This document shows, piece after piece, positions 21,141-31,104 of a stretch of 64,000 nucleotides of DNA (positions within the stretch are counted from its first letter, which is position 1; the number at the start of each line of letters is the position of its first letter). Location: contig NC_081847.1 in the NCBI RefSeq assembly GCF_963259705.1, forward strand, positions 68,097,754 to 68,161,753, in the 5' to 3' direction. The notes below the pieces were generated by a model. It did no database searches and was not told where the DNA came from. It was given only the letters and a program-made list of their open reading frames with translations. The stretch comes from Myotis daubentonii (taxonomy: Eukaryota > Chordata > Mammalia > Chiroptera > Vespertilionidae). Both the position numbers and the translations under genes were made by a program.

Positions 21141-21989
21141 TTAAAGGATACCTTTCAGCATTTCATATAATCCTGGTTTGGTGGTGATGAACTCCTTTAG
21201 CTTTTCCTTATCTGTGAAGCTCTTTATCTGACCTTCAATTCTGAATGATAGCTTTGCTGGATAAAGTAATCTTGGTTGTAGGTTCTTGGTATTCATCACT
21301 TTGAATATTTCTTGCCACTCCCTTCTGGCCTGCAAAGTTTCTGTTGAGAAATCAGCTGACAGTCGTATGGGTATTCCCTTGTAGGTAACTGAGTTTCTTT
21401 CTCTTGCTGTTTTTAAGATTCTCTCTTTATCTTTTGCTCTTGGCATTTTAATTATGATGTGTCTTGGTGTGGTCCTCTTTGGATTCCTTTTGTTTGGGGT
21501 TCTCCGCGCTTCTTGGACCTGTAAGTCCATTTCTTTCACCAGGTGGGGGAAGTTTTCTGTCATTATTTCTTCAAATAGGTTTTCAATATCTTGCTCTCTC
21601 TCATCTTCTGGCACCCCTATAATTCTGATGTTGGTACGCTTGAAGCTGTCCCAGAGGCTCCTTACACTATCCTCGCATTTTTGGATTCTTTTTTCATTTT
21701 GCTTTTCCGGTTGGATGTTTTTTGCTTCCTCGCAGTTCAAATCATTGACTTGATTCTTGCGCTCCTCTGGTCTGCTGTCGGGCGTCTGTATAATATTCGT
21801 TATTTCAGTCCGTGTATGCTTAATTTCTCGTTGGTTCCCCAATATAAGATCGAGGGTCTTATTAGTTTTCGTGTAGAGCTCATTAAGTTTATCGACAGCT
21901 TCTAAACAGTTCTTGAGAGACCTTAAAAGTGTGGTTCTGAACTCTATTTCTTCCATTGACAATTTTGTCCTGTTTCTTTGTCTCCGCAT
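21141..21989 (-). CDS. L1-type ORF1p of the HAL1 element (282 aa, open)
   Basis: ORF1p is the L1 RNA-binding chaperone that trimerises and coats element RNA. The N-terminal 1-110 are charged and heptad-like, consistent with a coiled coil shorter than in human ORF1p (338 aa). Residues 119-213 form the RRM, with IRIIGVPEDE, ENLFEEIMTENFP and PRHIIIKM. The C-terminal domain contains SADFSTETLQARREW and YPAKLSF, and ends with an EMLKGIL motif. The frame is intact from ATG to stop with no frameshift visible, unlike the second copy. Whether it is expressed is unknown. It is a transposon gene, not a host gene. Confidence 0.85.
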   Translation of the reverse strand: MRRQRNRTKLSMEEIEFRTTLLRSLKNCLEAVDKLNELYTKTNKTLDLILGNQREIKHTRTEITNIIQTPDSRPEERKNQVNDLNCEEAKNIQPEKQNEKRIQKCEDSVRSLWDSFKRTNIRIIGVPEDEREQDIENLFEEIMTENFPHLVKEMDLQVQEARRTPNKRNPKRTTPRHIIIKMPRAKDKERILKTARERNSVTYKGIPIRLSADFSTETLQARREWQEIFKVMNTKNLQPRLLYPAKLSFRIEGQIKSFTDKEKLKEFITTKPGLYEMLKGIL

Positions 21990-22589
21990 TTTGTTATGCT
22001 TCCTTGGTGTACCCCCTAGTGGTCTTTGTTCGAAGTCTTATAGTTAAATCTTGATTGTTGTAGCTAATTCCAGGGAGGGTTTGACCTCCAGGCCAAGTGG
22101 CTATGAGAATCAGCTGTGTCAGCAGTGAGAGAACTTCTGTCCTCTAGGGAGGTGCTAATCTAGCCTTTGCCTGAGGCTATCTGGCAAATGCCTCTGTGCA
22201 GGGCTTGGGTGGGGCGGGTCGCACAGGATCAACAGGGTGGGCCGAAGAGAGCAGTTATGGCGGCTCTCAGTCCTGTCCCCAGGGGCTCTGCCTCTCTGAG
22301 TCCCAGCACCCGCTGCAAAGCTCGGAGAGAAAGCTGCACTCGCTCTGACCGAAGCCAGACAGTCCCGCTTCTCCCGTTTGAGTCTGGGTCCGTAAAGACT
22401 CGCCCGGATCTGGTGCTCAGAGTCTGTGACTCCCTCCCTATTGAAAACAACAACCGCGCCCTCCGCCGCCAGCCCGCTCCGCGCACTCCGCACCTCAGAA
22501 TTTGACTTCACCACTGCGCCTCCTCTGAGTGTCCGTGTGCGTTTCTCTTTCCTCCTAGTTGTAGGACTTCTACTCAGCCAGCGTTCCTC
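21990..22589 (-). promoter_or_regulatory. 5'UTR and internal promoter region of the HAL1 element
   Basis: This GC-rich, CpG-containing stretch lies between the target duplication and ORF1, where L1-type elements keep their internal promoter. The 147-codon frame on the minus strand (22155-22601) is a by-product of the composition. Promoter activity is inferred only from position. Confidence 0.5.
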
Positions 22590-22795
22590 CATAGCCCACA
22601 TTCTTTACTACTACCCTGGTCATGATGTTGTGTTTATGACCAAGATTATTGCCTTTGTGAGACTTCTGGACTGCCCAGGTGGGCGGGAATTAAGCCAAAA
22701 AGTGCAGATTATCTGAGCTTTAGATAATGGAGAGTTTGGATCAGATCCTTTGTATTGGGCTGAACATCAGGAAGTCAGTGAAAAAATTTTTGTCT

Positions 22796-23009
22796 TTTAA
22801 ATATTTTTTATTGATTTCAGAGAGGAAGGTAGAGGGAGAGAGAGAGATAGAAACATCAATGATGAGAGAGAAACATCGATTGGCTGCCTCCTGCATGCCC
22901 CACACTGGAGATCCAGCCCACAATACAGGCATGTGCTCTGACCAAGAGTCGAACTGTGACCTCCTGGTTCACAGGTCAATGCTCAACCACTGAGCCACAC
23001 CATCTGGGC
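22796..23009 (-). mobile_element. VES SINE
   Basis: Head GCCCAGATGGTGTGGCTCAG on the minus strand, with GAACCAGGAGGTCAC, GTGGGGCATGCAGGAGGC and tail CTCTGAAATCAATAAAAAAT. Confidence 0.93.
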
Positions 23010-23592
23010 GAACATTTTTTTGATGATAAAATCCTGTGTCAGCAGGAGTTAGATGGGCCCCATCTTCTGTGTATAGGAAACAGAGCTATGAAAAGGTAAA
23101 ACTGTAAAGAAATTAGGTTTTTTTCTCAGCATGCTGGTATTTATGGAGCACTTGCTGTATATTCCAGACAGTGTTCTAGGCCAGGAAAATGCAGAGCAAA
23201 TGTGGTTCTTATCCTTTAGGGAGGGTGACCCTAGTGAAGATGCGAGAACATGCATTTGAATGAGTTTTCTTCAAATGAGCATATTGGACACCCATTCACT
23301 ATTATTCTGGTGTTTGTCCTCATAACCATTTATCTGTCAGGTTAAGAAGAGATGGATGGGGTTGCTTTTGGAGGCTCCAGGGCACCTCTTTCTTAGAGAG
23401 TGTCCTCTTTATCAAGCCAGTGAGCGGAAGACCTGCGGGGCTTGGGGTCACTCCCTCAGATCAGGGAACCCACATCGTCATTGTCTCACAGCCCCCCTCT
23501 CTTAAAGCTTTTGAGAGTTAGGTTTTAGCAGACCATGCCAGGCTGCAGAGCTTGACCTTTCAGATTTTTGTGATTTTTCTCCTTTTTTCCTT

Positions 23593-23807
23593 TTAAATAT
23601 ATTTTTATTGATTTCAGAGAGGAAGGGAGAGGGAGAAAGAGATAGAAACATCAATAATGAGAGAGAATCATTGATCAGCTGCCTCCTGCACACCCCGCCC
23701 ACACTGGGGATTGAGCCTGCAACCCGAGCCTGTGCCCTGACCGGGAATTGAACCATTACCTCCTGGCTCATAGGTTGACGCTCAACCACTGAGCCACACC
23801 AGCCGGG
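23593..23807 (-). mobile_element. VES SINE
   Basis: Complete copy with head CCCGGCTGGTGTGGCTCAG and a B box region GGTTCAATTCCCGG on the minus strand. TTCTCCTTTTTTCC before and TTCTCCTTTTTTTT after are the target duplication. Confidence 0.93.
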
Positions 23808-23991
23808 TTCTCCTTTTTTTTTTTCAACAGACACAGGCTTTCTGGCTGTAATCCTGGCTGGAAGTGGGTGATCAGGATGGGCTGATCCTCAAATTGGCAT
23901 GTGATATCCCACCAGCCTTGTTCCCCAGGCACAGGGTGAGGTCAGAGCTGATTCTAGCTTTAGAGTTTACCAGATAGAACTTAAGAGCAAG

Positions 23992-24018
23992 CCGGGGCGG
24001 GGGCGGGGGGGGGGGGGT
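23992..24018. repeat. G-rich low-complexity tract
   Basis: GGGGCGGGGGCGGGG followed by an unbroken G run. Confidence 0.9.
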
Positions 24019-24237
24019 TTGAATCTCATTGTTTTGCAGGTGAGACTCCCCCTAGAATGACCCCCTGAAGAAGTTGTGGTTCCTAGAGGGAAGTGAACTC
24101 TGGTCAAGGGTGGTGGCCCTGCAGCTGTTCAGGGTTCCATCCTGAAAGTTTTGGGGAGAGGACTTGGGTGGCCCAGGTCCTTCTCTGGGGATTTGTGTTC
24201 GCCCTAGCAGCTGGTCTGAGCTGAGTCCTTCCCTCTT

Positions 24238-24400
24238 CAACCCTCAGCACGATGGACATACTGCGGTGAGATCATTCTTTGTGGTGGGGGCTACCCTGTG
24301 CATTGTAGGATGTTTAAGAGCATCTGTGGCCTCCACGCACGAGATACCGATGGCATCCCTTTCTCCCAGTTGGGACAACCAAATATGTTTATGTGTTGAC
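24238..24400 (-). repeat. MER5A, diverged
   Basis: GATCATTCTTTGTGGTGGGGGC, GTGCATTGTAGGATGTTTAAGAGCATC and CAGTTGGGACAACCAAA are the reverse reading of MER5A. Confidence 0.8.
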
Positions 24401-24439
24401 ATAATTAGCATGATACAGTTTGTTCGTGTCACCCAGTAG

Positions 24440-24645
24440 TGTGTCTTGGGTTACTGGTTAAGAGCCTGGATCCTAGAGACAAAAGGCCTGGGTTCACATC
24501 TCTGCCCCGTGTGACCTTCGGCAGGTCCTTTTGCCTCTCGGAGCCGGGTTTCTCCGTCCGCACAATGGAGATGATTGTAGTCCTCGTAGGGTGGCTGCGA
24601 GGAGCCAGTGTGGTCACTCAGGTGCCTGACACAGCTGAGCACAGA
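24440..24645 (+). repeat. MIR SINE
   Basis: GGTTAAGAGCCTGGATCCTAGAGAC, GGGTTCACATCTCTGCCCC and GGTGCCTGACACAGCTGAGC. Confidence 0.88.
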
Positions 24646-24981
24646 GCCAGGGTCGGTCTCACCCCAGTACTTGCCGTAGCCTTTCCTGTCCTCTGGGAGG
24701 AAGCCCCCAGGAAGAAGGGGAGCCCTCTAGCCTCCCAGTCCTGTGTGGATTTTAAGTTTTATTTTCTCGGCTCCTTGAGGACCAGAAGGGGATCTGCCCA
24801 CCCTTCTTTTGTCTTGTGGTCAGACACTCAATCTGTGTTTACCCGCCTGGTTCCTTCCCCAGGGTGGAACTGACAGATGATCTCTTGATTTCGGGCCAGG
24901 GGAGCAAGGCCATTTCAGGCTGGCAGGACTAGGGCATGAAGGCTGGTGGAAGCAGGTGGCATCTGCCACCAGGATCTGGGG

Positions 24982-25290
24982 CAGCGGTTCTCAACCTGTG
25001 GGTCGCGACCCCTTTGGGGGTTGAACGACCCTTTCACAGGGGTCGCCTAAGACCATCGGAAAACACATATATAATTACATATTGTTTTTGTGATTCATCA
25101 CTATGCTTTAATTATGTTCAATTGGTAACAATGACATACATCCTGCATATCAGATATTTACATTATGATTCATAACAGTAGCAAAATTACAGTTATGAAG
25201 TAACAACGAAATAATTTTATGGTTGGGGGTCACCACAACATGAGGAACTGTATTAAAGGGTCGCGGAATTAGGAAGGTTGTGAACCACTG
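24982..25290 (+). mobile_element. SPIN non-autonomous hAT transposon, full length
   Basis: A 309-bp element from CAGCGGTTCTCAACCTGTGG to ...AAGGTTGTGAACCACTG. It contains GGGTCGCCTAAGACCATCGG, CACATATATAATTACATATT and TATTAAAGGGTCGCGG. The 8-bp target duplication ATCTGGGG at 24974-24981 and 25291-25298 is perfect. The sequence matches my memory of the SPIN non-autonomous consensus closely. It has no transposase. Confidence 0.95.
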
Positions 25291-25544
25291 ATCTGGGGTC
25301 TTGTATTTTCCACCTTTCGGGGGAGGGTGGGTGGCTTTTGTAAGGAGCTGCTCTCAGGTCAGAGCAGGGTATGGGCAGTCAATACTTTCATTCACAAATT
25401 CACTTATTCCTTCAATAAATGGACATTAAATATGTACTATATGCTAGACACTGGGCTAGGTGCTGGCATGTGGTCAGGACAAGATGGACAAAGTTCCTAC
25501 CCTCATGGAATATTGAAATGTTACAAAGAGATCACTTGAGAAAG

Positions 25545-25755
25545 TGACAGGAGCTGTAATAATAACAACATAATCCATTGAGGCCTTGCTTTGTGCCATG
25601 TGTTGTGCTAAGTGCTTTGTATGGATTATCTCTTTGAGCCCTTGCAACAACCCTTTGAGGTAGAATAGATATCATCCTTGTACCTATTTTGCAGATGGGA
25701 AAACTAAGGCCTAGAGAGGTTGAGTAACTTGCTCAAGGCCACACAGTAGGGGAAT
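25545..25755 (-). repeat. MIR SINE
   Basis: GTGCTAAGTGCTTTGTATGG, GATGGGAAAACTAAGGCC and AGAGAGGTTGAGTAACTTGCTC. Confidence 0.93.
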
Positions 25756-25769
25756 AGATACACCAAGAA

Positions 25770-26110
25770 GGAAATAAAATGGGGACATGTTCAATAGAGG
25801 GATGGTGGCACCTATTGAGATGGAGTGGCCCCGGAAGGTCTCCCTGAAGAGGTGGCATCTGATCTGAGTCCTTGGCACGGAAGGAGCCAGCTGTGGAAAG
25901 AGTCAAGAGAAATGTGTTCTGGTAGATGGAATAGCATGTGCCAGGGCCATGACCATGCTTGGCTTGTTTGAGAAACAGCAAGAGGCTAGGGTGGTTGGAG
26001 TGACAGTGGGGGCGATAAGGTTGGCGTGAGTCTCATATGCCTGATGAGCAGTTTGGGTTTTATTAGTGGGGTGAGGAGCCCCTGGAGGGTTTTCAGCACT
26101 GGTGTGACAT
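25770..26110. repeat. Ancient ~1 kb repeat family, partial copy
   Basis: TCTCCCTGAAGAGGTGGCATCTGATC, GAGAAACAGCAAGAGGCTAGGGTGG and GAGGAGCCCCTGGAGGGTTTTCAGCACTGGTGTGACATC follow the same order as 340-1290. Confidence 0.5.
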
Positions 26111-26584
26111 CGTCTAATGGATGATCTGAAATTCAGCACTGCACAGTGGCTTTCCTAAGGGCCCAGTAGCCACCTCCTGCCTATAGCCTGGACACCCATC
26201 CAGGAGGGAGGACCACACTTCCTCCCCCAGCCAAATTCCAGGTTTGCTTCCAAGCTGCTGTGTGACCCAGGGCCATCTCTGTCCCCTGTCTGGGTCTTAG
26301 CCTCCCCGTGGATGCTGATTCTGAGCTGATCACACCTGGAGGGGAGTTTGGGCCCCTGTTTGTGACCTGGGCGTGGACAGGTTGTGCTAGTGGCCACTGG
26401 CTGGCAGGGCGGTTGATGTCCCTGCTTCCTGTGAAGGAGGAAGGCACCCCTGTTTTCAGTTCAGGAAACGAATTTGCATGATTAACAACTGTTTGATGTC
26501 ACCCTCGACTCCACCCTTCACCCATAGCCCTTATAACAACACTTTACACGCTATCAGACCTCACCTCTGCCCTGTGACCAACGT

Positions 26585-26690
26585 CTTTTCCAGACCTACT
26601 TCACAGGTGAAGAAAACCGTGGCCCAGAGAGGTCAAGTGGCTTGCCCATAGACACACGGGTGGGAAATGGCCAGGGCTATTGCAGTCACC
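26585..26690 (-). repeat. MIR SINE fragment
   Basis: ACAGGTGAAGAAAACCGTGGCCCAGAGAGGTCAAGTGGCTTGCCC. Confidence 0.8.
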
Positions 26691-27130
26691 TCCTCTGCTG
26701 CCACCCTTACCTCCCACATTCTGGTCACCATACACAGCACGAGGGATCCAGCTAACACTTAAGGCAGCTCAGACACCGCCCTGCTCAAAGCCTTCCCATG
26801 ACTCCCATCTTCCTCAGAATCAAAGTAAAGGCCTTACTTAGAAGGGCCTAGAGCAGGGGTGGGCAAACTTTTTGACTCGAGGGCCACAATGGGTTCTTAA
26901 ACTGGACCGGAGGGCCGGAACAAAAGCATGGATGGAGTGTTTGTGTGAACTAATATAAATTCAAAGTAAACATCATTACATAAAAGGGTACGGCCTTTTT
27001 TTTTTTTTTTTTTTTAGTTTTATTCATTTCAAACGGCTGGATCCGGCCCGTGGGCTGTAGTTTGCCCACGGCTGGCCTAGAAGGTCTTTCTTGCAAAGTC
27101 TGCACCCATTGCTTCACCCGTCTCCTCCTT
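26690..27130 (+). repeat. L2 fragment interrupted by a hAT element
   Basis: GCTCAAAGCCTTCCCATGACTCC and GAATCAAAGTAAAGGCCTTACTTAGAAGGGCC precede the hAT at 26854, and CTTTCTTGCAAAGTCTGC follows it. Confidence 0.65.
26854..27074. mobile_element. Non-autonomous hAT (nhAT) element
   Basis: A 221-bp element with CAGGGGTGGGCAAACTTTTTG at the left and GTAGTTTGCCCACGGCTG at the right as inverted repeats. The octamers GCCTAGAG (26846-26853) and GCCTAGAA (27075-27082) are the target duplication with one mismatch. A pure T run of about 20 lies inside. Confidence 0.92.
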
Positions 27131-27162
27131 TATTGTTCTTTTTTCTCATACAGTTGTTTTTA

Positions 27163-27378
27163 TTTTTGTTTAAATATATTTATATTGATTCCAGAGAGGG
27201 AGAAGGAGTGAGAGATGGAAACATCAATGATGTGAGAGAATCATTGATCGGCTGCCTCCTGCCCACCCCCTCCTGGGGTCGAGCCTGCAGCCCGGGCACT
27301 TGCCCTTGATTGGAATCGAACCTGGAACTCTTCAATCCTCAGGCCGTCGCTGTATTCACTGAGCCAAACCAGCTAGGG
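27163..27378 (-). mobile_element. VES SINE
   Basis: Head CCCTAGCTGGTTTGGCTCAGTG on the minus strand and a CTCTGGAATCAATATAAA tail. The target duplication CTCATACAGTTGTTTTTA at 27145-27162 and 27379-27396 is perfect over 18 bp, so this is a young copy. Confidence 0.95.
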
Positions 27379-27447
27379 CTCATACAGTTGTTTTTAATTG
27401 TGATATGATGTACACACCGTAAGTCTCACTTTCTCCAAGTGTATGAT

Positions 27448-27835
27448 TTAGTATATTCATACAGTAGTGCAGTCTGCTGCACTAATTCCAGAATCTCCTC
27501 TTGCTCTCACTCCTTCCCTCATTCCCTCTCGGCCACATTTGCCCTTTTTCAAATGCGTCAGACATGCTCCTGCCTCAGGGTCTTCTCACATGCTCTGTCT
27601 GGAATGTTCTCCCAGTATCTCTATGGCTCACTCCTTCAGGCCTTTGCTCAATGTCCTGTCCTTCACAAGCCTTCAGTGACCCCTCCCCCCCATTCGAAAT
27701 GGTGCTCCACCCCTAGCTCACCACTTCCTAGCTCCTTTTACCTGCATTGCTCTTATTCACTTTGTCTCTCTGGCACCAAGCATAATGTCTGGCACATAGT
27801 AGGGCTCATTAAATATTTGTTGAATGAAAACCAGT
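27448..27835 (+). repeat. L2 3' end
   Basis: ACATGCTCTGTCTGGAATGTTCTCCC, CTTCAGGCCTTTGCTCAATGTCC, AATGTCTGGCACATAGTAGGGCTC and ATTAAATATTTGTTGAATGAA, the canonical L2 terminus. The C-terminal part of the 154-codon frame here is an artefact. Confidence 0.9.
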
Positions 27836-28019
27836 TTTTCCCCTTAAATACATGTTTGTGTTTTCTTACGAAATGTGATTATCTCGATTTATATAACTGC
27901 TAGGTATTTTTGCGCAGACTTTTGGGGACTTGAGACGAAGATAGCCTGACGTTTTCTAACACAACCCAAGGCATGCGAGTGAGTGTGGGCTGAGGGAATC
28001 AGGTGCAGGAGAGTTTCTC

Positions 28020-28145
28020 TGCAGCGTGGTGTCATGCTCAAGCACCCAGAGTCTGGCCCACACTTTCTGCCCCTCCGTGGCTGTGTGATCCTGGGCAAGG
28101 AACTTTCCCTTTCTGCACCTCGGTTTTCTCATCTACTCACCACAC
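28020..28145 (+). repeat. MIR SINE fragment
   Basis: GTGTGATCCTGGGCAAGGAAC and CACCTCGGTTTTCTCATC. Confidence 0.75.
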
Positions 28146-28179
28146 CAACCTCATCCCCCCCAGCGCTCATCATGCTTTG

Positions 28180-28530
28180 TTTTTGTTCTTAAATGGTACG
28201 AGGCTGGTTCCAGCCTCTGAGCCTTTTCATTTGCTGTTCCTCTGGCCCGCAACACCTTTAACTGTGCTTTGTGTCAAGTGCCCCTCCCTGTTGTTGAGTG
28301 TCACTTCCTCAGAGAGCCTTCTGGCCACATTCTTTACATCACCATGCCCGTTTTCCTTGGTACCTGTCACTCTCTGAAATGATCCTGTTGACTTTAGTGT
28401 CTGCCTCCCCCATCAGAATACGTCACATGAGGTCAGGACCCTGGTCTGCTGGGTTCACTGACAAATTCCCCAGCACCTAGCACCTTCTGGGTATTTTGTT
28501 AGTACTGGTCAAAGGAGTGAACGAGTGAGT
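28180..28530 (+). repeat. L2 3' end
   Basis: TTTGCTGTTCCTCTGGCCCGCAACACC, TGTCACTTCCTCAGAGAGCCTTCTGGCC and GAACGAGTGAGTGAA at the end. Confidence 0.8.
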
Positions 28531-28908
28531 GAAAGGGACGCACGCTGTGACAGAGGGTTCCTGCCACTTTCTTAACAAGTGGCCTTGACTTTGGGGAGTG
28601 TGGACCCCAGTGTGGGGAGTGGTTGCAGACCAGCATCCTTGGCCTCCTGCCCTTACCGCACAAGGAGGGCAGGGGGAGCTCTGTGTGGTCCCAGCCACCA
28701 GCTGTTGGCCGGCCAGGCTGTTGATTGGGTGGTTTTTAAGATTTATTTGCCCTTCGTCACAAAGATCATAAATACAGTGGGGGAGTGTGTGTCAAAGCAC
28801 ATTTCCTTATGCCCGTTCAGCAAAGGCACTCTCTATGGAGCAAGTAGGGGAAAATGTTTTGTGTGTGTTCCTGGCTGTGTGTGTCGTACAGATCTACATA
28901 CATACAGA

Positions 28909-29219
28909 CAGCGGTTCTCAACCGGTGGGCCGCAACCCCTTTGGGGGTCGAACGACCCTTTCACAGGGGTCGCCTAAGACCATCGGAAAACACATATATA
29001 ATTACATATTGTTTTTGTGATTAATCACTATGCTTTAATTATGTTCAATTGGTAACAATGAAAATACATCCTGCATATCAGATATTTACATTACAATTCA
29101 TAACAGTAGCAAAATTACAGTTATGAAGTAGCAACGAAAATAACTTTATGGTTGGGGGTCACCACAACATGAGCAACTGTATTAAAGGGTCGCGGCATTA
29201 GGAAGGTTGAGAACCACTG
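28909..29219 (+). mobile_element. SPIN non-autonomous hAT transposon, full length
   Basis: 311 bp from CAGCGGTTCTCAACCGGTGG to GGTTGAGAACCACTG. Octamers CATACAGA (28901-28908) and CATACAGG (29220-29227) flank it. It differs from the copy at 24982 by only scattered single-base changes (for example GTGATTAATCAC against GTGATTCATCAC). Confidence 0.95.
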
Positions 29220-29274
29220 CATACAGGCATTGAGACACACAACCCCAGTATGCTGTATTTATGGGCAATTCAGT

Positions 29275-29399
29275 ACATTTTTTCAAGGTTAATTTTTTGA
29301 TAACTTTTTATTTTGACATTTCATGAATACTGAGCACCAGTTGTTGGCCACTGGCTACATTTGCTTTATCATCCCCCCTCCTTGTCTTCTCCCCTCCTC

Positions 29400-29400
<1 letters not shown>
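29275..29400 (-). repeat. Old L1 3' end, before the (AC)n tract
   Basis: The AACTTTTTATTTTGACATTTCATG stretch and downstream sequence read as a minus-strand L1M-type end continuing at 29440. Confidence 0.55.

Positions 29401-29401
<1 letters not shown>

Positions 29402-29438
<37 letters not shown>
29402..29438. repeat. (AC)n microsatellite
   Basis: About eighteen AC units. Confidence 0.97.
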
Positions 29439-29439
<1 letters not shown>

Positions 29440-29440
<1 letters not shown>

Positions 29441-29740
29441 TTTTTATTATTTTGATCCACTTGAAAGAAATTGTAGACATGATGCTCCTAATAATTCAGC
29501 ATCTATCTCCTAAGACCATGGATATTCTCTTATATGACCACAGTACAATAAACAAAATCAGGGAATTTAACGTTGGTATTAAATTATACAATCCGGTCTA
29601 TATCTAAATTTCACCCATCTTCTCAAAAATGTCCTTTATGCCCTTCCCCCCACCCCCATCCCCATCCCCAGTCCAGGGTCTAACTCTGGATCACACGTCA
29701 TATGCAGTCACCCTGTCTTTTTGGTGATTTTTTTTTTTTG
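29440..29740 (-). repeat. Old L1 3' region
   Basis: CAGTACAATAAACAAAATCAGGG, TTTAACGTTGGTATTAAATTATACAATCC, AAATGTCCTTTATGCC and CAGTCCAGGGTCTAACTCTGGATCACAC match the order of L1M-type antisense sequence. Confidence 0.7.
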
Positions 29741-29854
29741 GTCTTTTAAAAATATTTATTGTTAAAAATGTTGGTAAAATTCTTTGGTGATTTTTACCCC
29801 TAGTGCTGCTGGCGGCATCTCTCCACTAGGATGTTCTGGCAATGCTTGTCAGGG

Positions 29855-29950
29855 GCCACCATTTACCAGCTCTGTGACCCTGGGCAATTGACTCTTAGGC
29901 CCCAGTATCCTTCGCTGTAAAATGGGGAAACCTCAGTTCCCACCCCACAG
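29855..29950 (+). repeat. MIR SINE fragment
   Basis: CCAGCTCTGTGACCCTGGGCAATTGAC and CGCTGTAAAATGGGG. Confidence 0.78.
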
Positions 29951-30364
29951 GCTTGTTCTCATCTTCCACACGTTTTATGGCGTGCCTACTGCGGGCCTGG
30001 CCCTAGGGGTGGGGGGTGGGGAGGAATCTGCCCTGTAGGAGGCCTCTTATTTAGGTGGAGTGAAGTAGTAAGTGCTGGGCATGGCCCTGGCTCCTGGGGA
30101 CGCCTGCCATGCACCGGCTGTGTTTGCTGTCACTGTGTTCATTGTCGGACATTTGGGAAATAAAGATGAGTAAAATGATCTCACCCTGCCAACCGCTGCT
30201 TCACCTTCCGGGACATTTCCTCCTTGTTCTGTGCATTTTGACTTGGCCTAGGTGTGATCACACGGCACATGAGCGTTTGCCTTGCTTTTCTTGTCCCTTG
30301 TGTGCACTTCCTCCCGTTACTACAAGCCCCTTCCGTCATCAGACCTCTGACGGCGTCACATGGA

Positions 30365-30565
30365 ACGTGGAGGCTCTGGAGCCTGGCTGCTCACGGGCTG
30401 TGTGATCTCGGGCAAGCTCCTTGACCTGTGTGGGCATCAGTTTCCTCATTCCCAAAAAGAGTGCCCACCTCTTTGATGGGGGCATTAGGTGAATTTCGAT
30501 CTATAAAGCTCTCAGAACAATGCCTGGCACATAGTAAGCACTCCATATGTATTAGTTATAAAAAT
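30365..30565 (+). repeat. MIR SINE
   Basis: GAGGCTCTGGAGCCTGGCTGC, TGTGATCTCGGGCAAGCTCC, and AACAATGCCTGGCACATAGTAAGCACTCC. Confidence 0.9.
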
Positions 30566-30774
30566 AATAATAATTATTATTATTTAACTCTTCCTCTTTT
30601 ATTGGGCATTTATATGGTTTTCAGCTTTGCAAAGTTACAGACCACGTACATTTTTATTCAAGCTGCCAGTTCTTTTATCGATTTTGTAACTGAGGGCTGA
30701 AAGAAACCTTGGCTTAGGACATTTTGGTCTTTACCAATCCAAATAAATCATTAGCAACTGGAATCCTAGGATCA

Positions 30775-30900
30775 GGTTGGCAGAACTGCAAGAGACTGCG
30801 ATCATCTCACCCATTCATCCAGAAGGGGAAACGAAGGCTCTGAGCCATTCAGTGACTTGGCTGAGGCTTACCAATGAGTTTGTGGCTGAGATGGAACTTG
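30775..30900 (-). repeat. MIR-like fragment
   Basis: ACCCATTCATCCAGAAGGGGAAACGAAGGCTCTGAGCC followed by GTGACTTGGCTGAGGC. Confidence 0.5.
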
Positions 30901-31050
30901 ATGGTAGGGTTTTTGTCTCTTGTCCCATGATGTCCTGCTTTTATCCAACAGCTAAGGTACATTGGAGGACAGATGGAGGATTTAAGTCATGTCCAGATGA
31001 GTCTGAGGAATCCTGTGCGCCCAGATTCTCTGACTTCAGTGGTCATAAGT

Positions 31051-31059
31051 GGTGTGTGT

Positions 31060-31103
<44 letters not shown>
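31051..31103. repeat. (GT)n microsatellite
   Basis: About twenty-five GT units with one TATG interruption. Confidence 0.97.

Positions 31104-31104
<1 letters not shown>

Larger units (their letters stand above)
20763..22589 (-). mobile_element. HAL1-type half-L1 retrotransposon, full length
   Basis: On the minus strand it reads 5'UTR (about 600 bp, GC-rich, from 22589), ORF1 (21989-21141), a 3'UTR of about 340 bp and an (AAAT)n-rich tail. There is no ORF2 between ORF1 and the 3'UTR. The same architecture is seen in the element at 46521-49200, so this is a family that lacks ORF2 (half-L1, HAL1) rather than a one-off deletion. The target duplication CATAGCCCACATTCTTT at 20746-20762 and 22590-22606 is perfect over 17 bp, indicating a fairly recent insertion. 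Mobilisation would need ORF2p from an L1 in trans. Confidence 0.88.

Noticed and set aside
22155..22601. 148-codon frame on the minus strand upstream of HAL1 ORF1
   Set aside because: Lies in the GC-rich 5'UTR of the element; no known domain. Kept as UTR.
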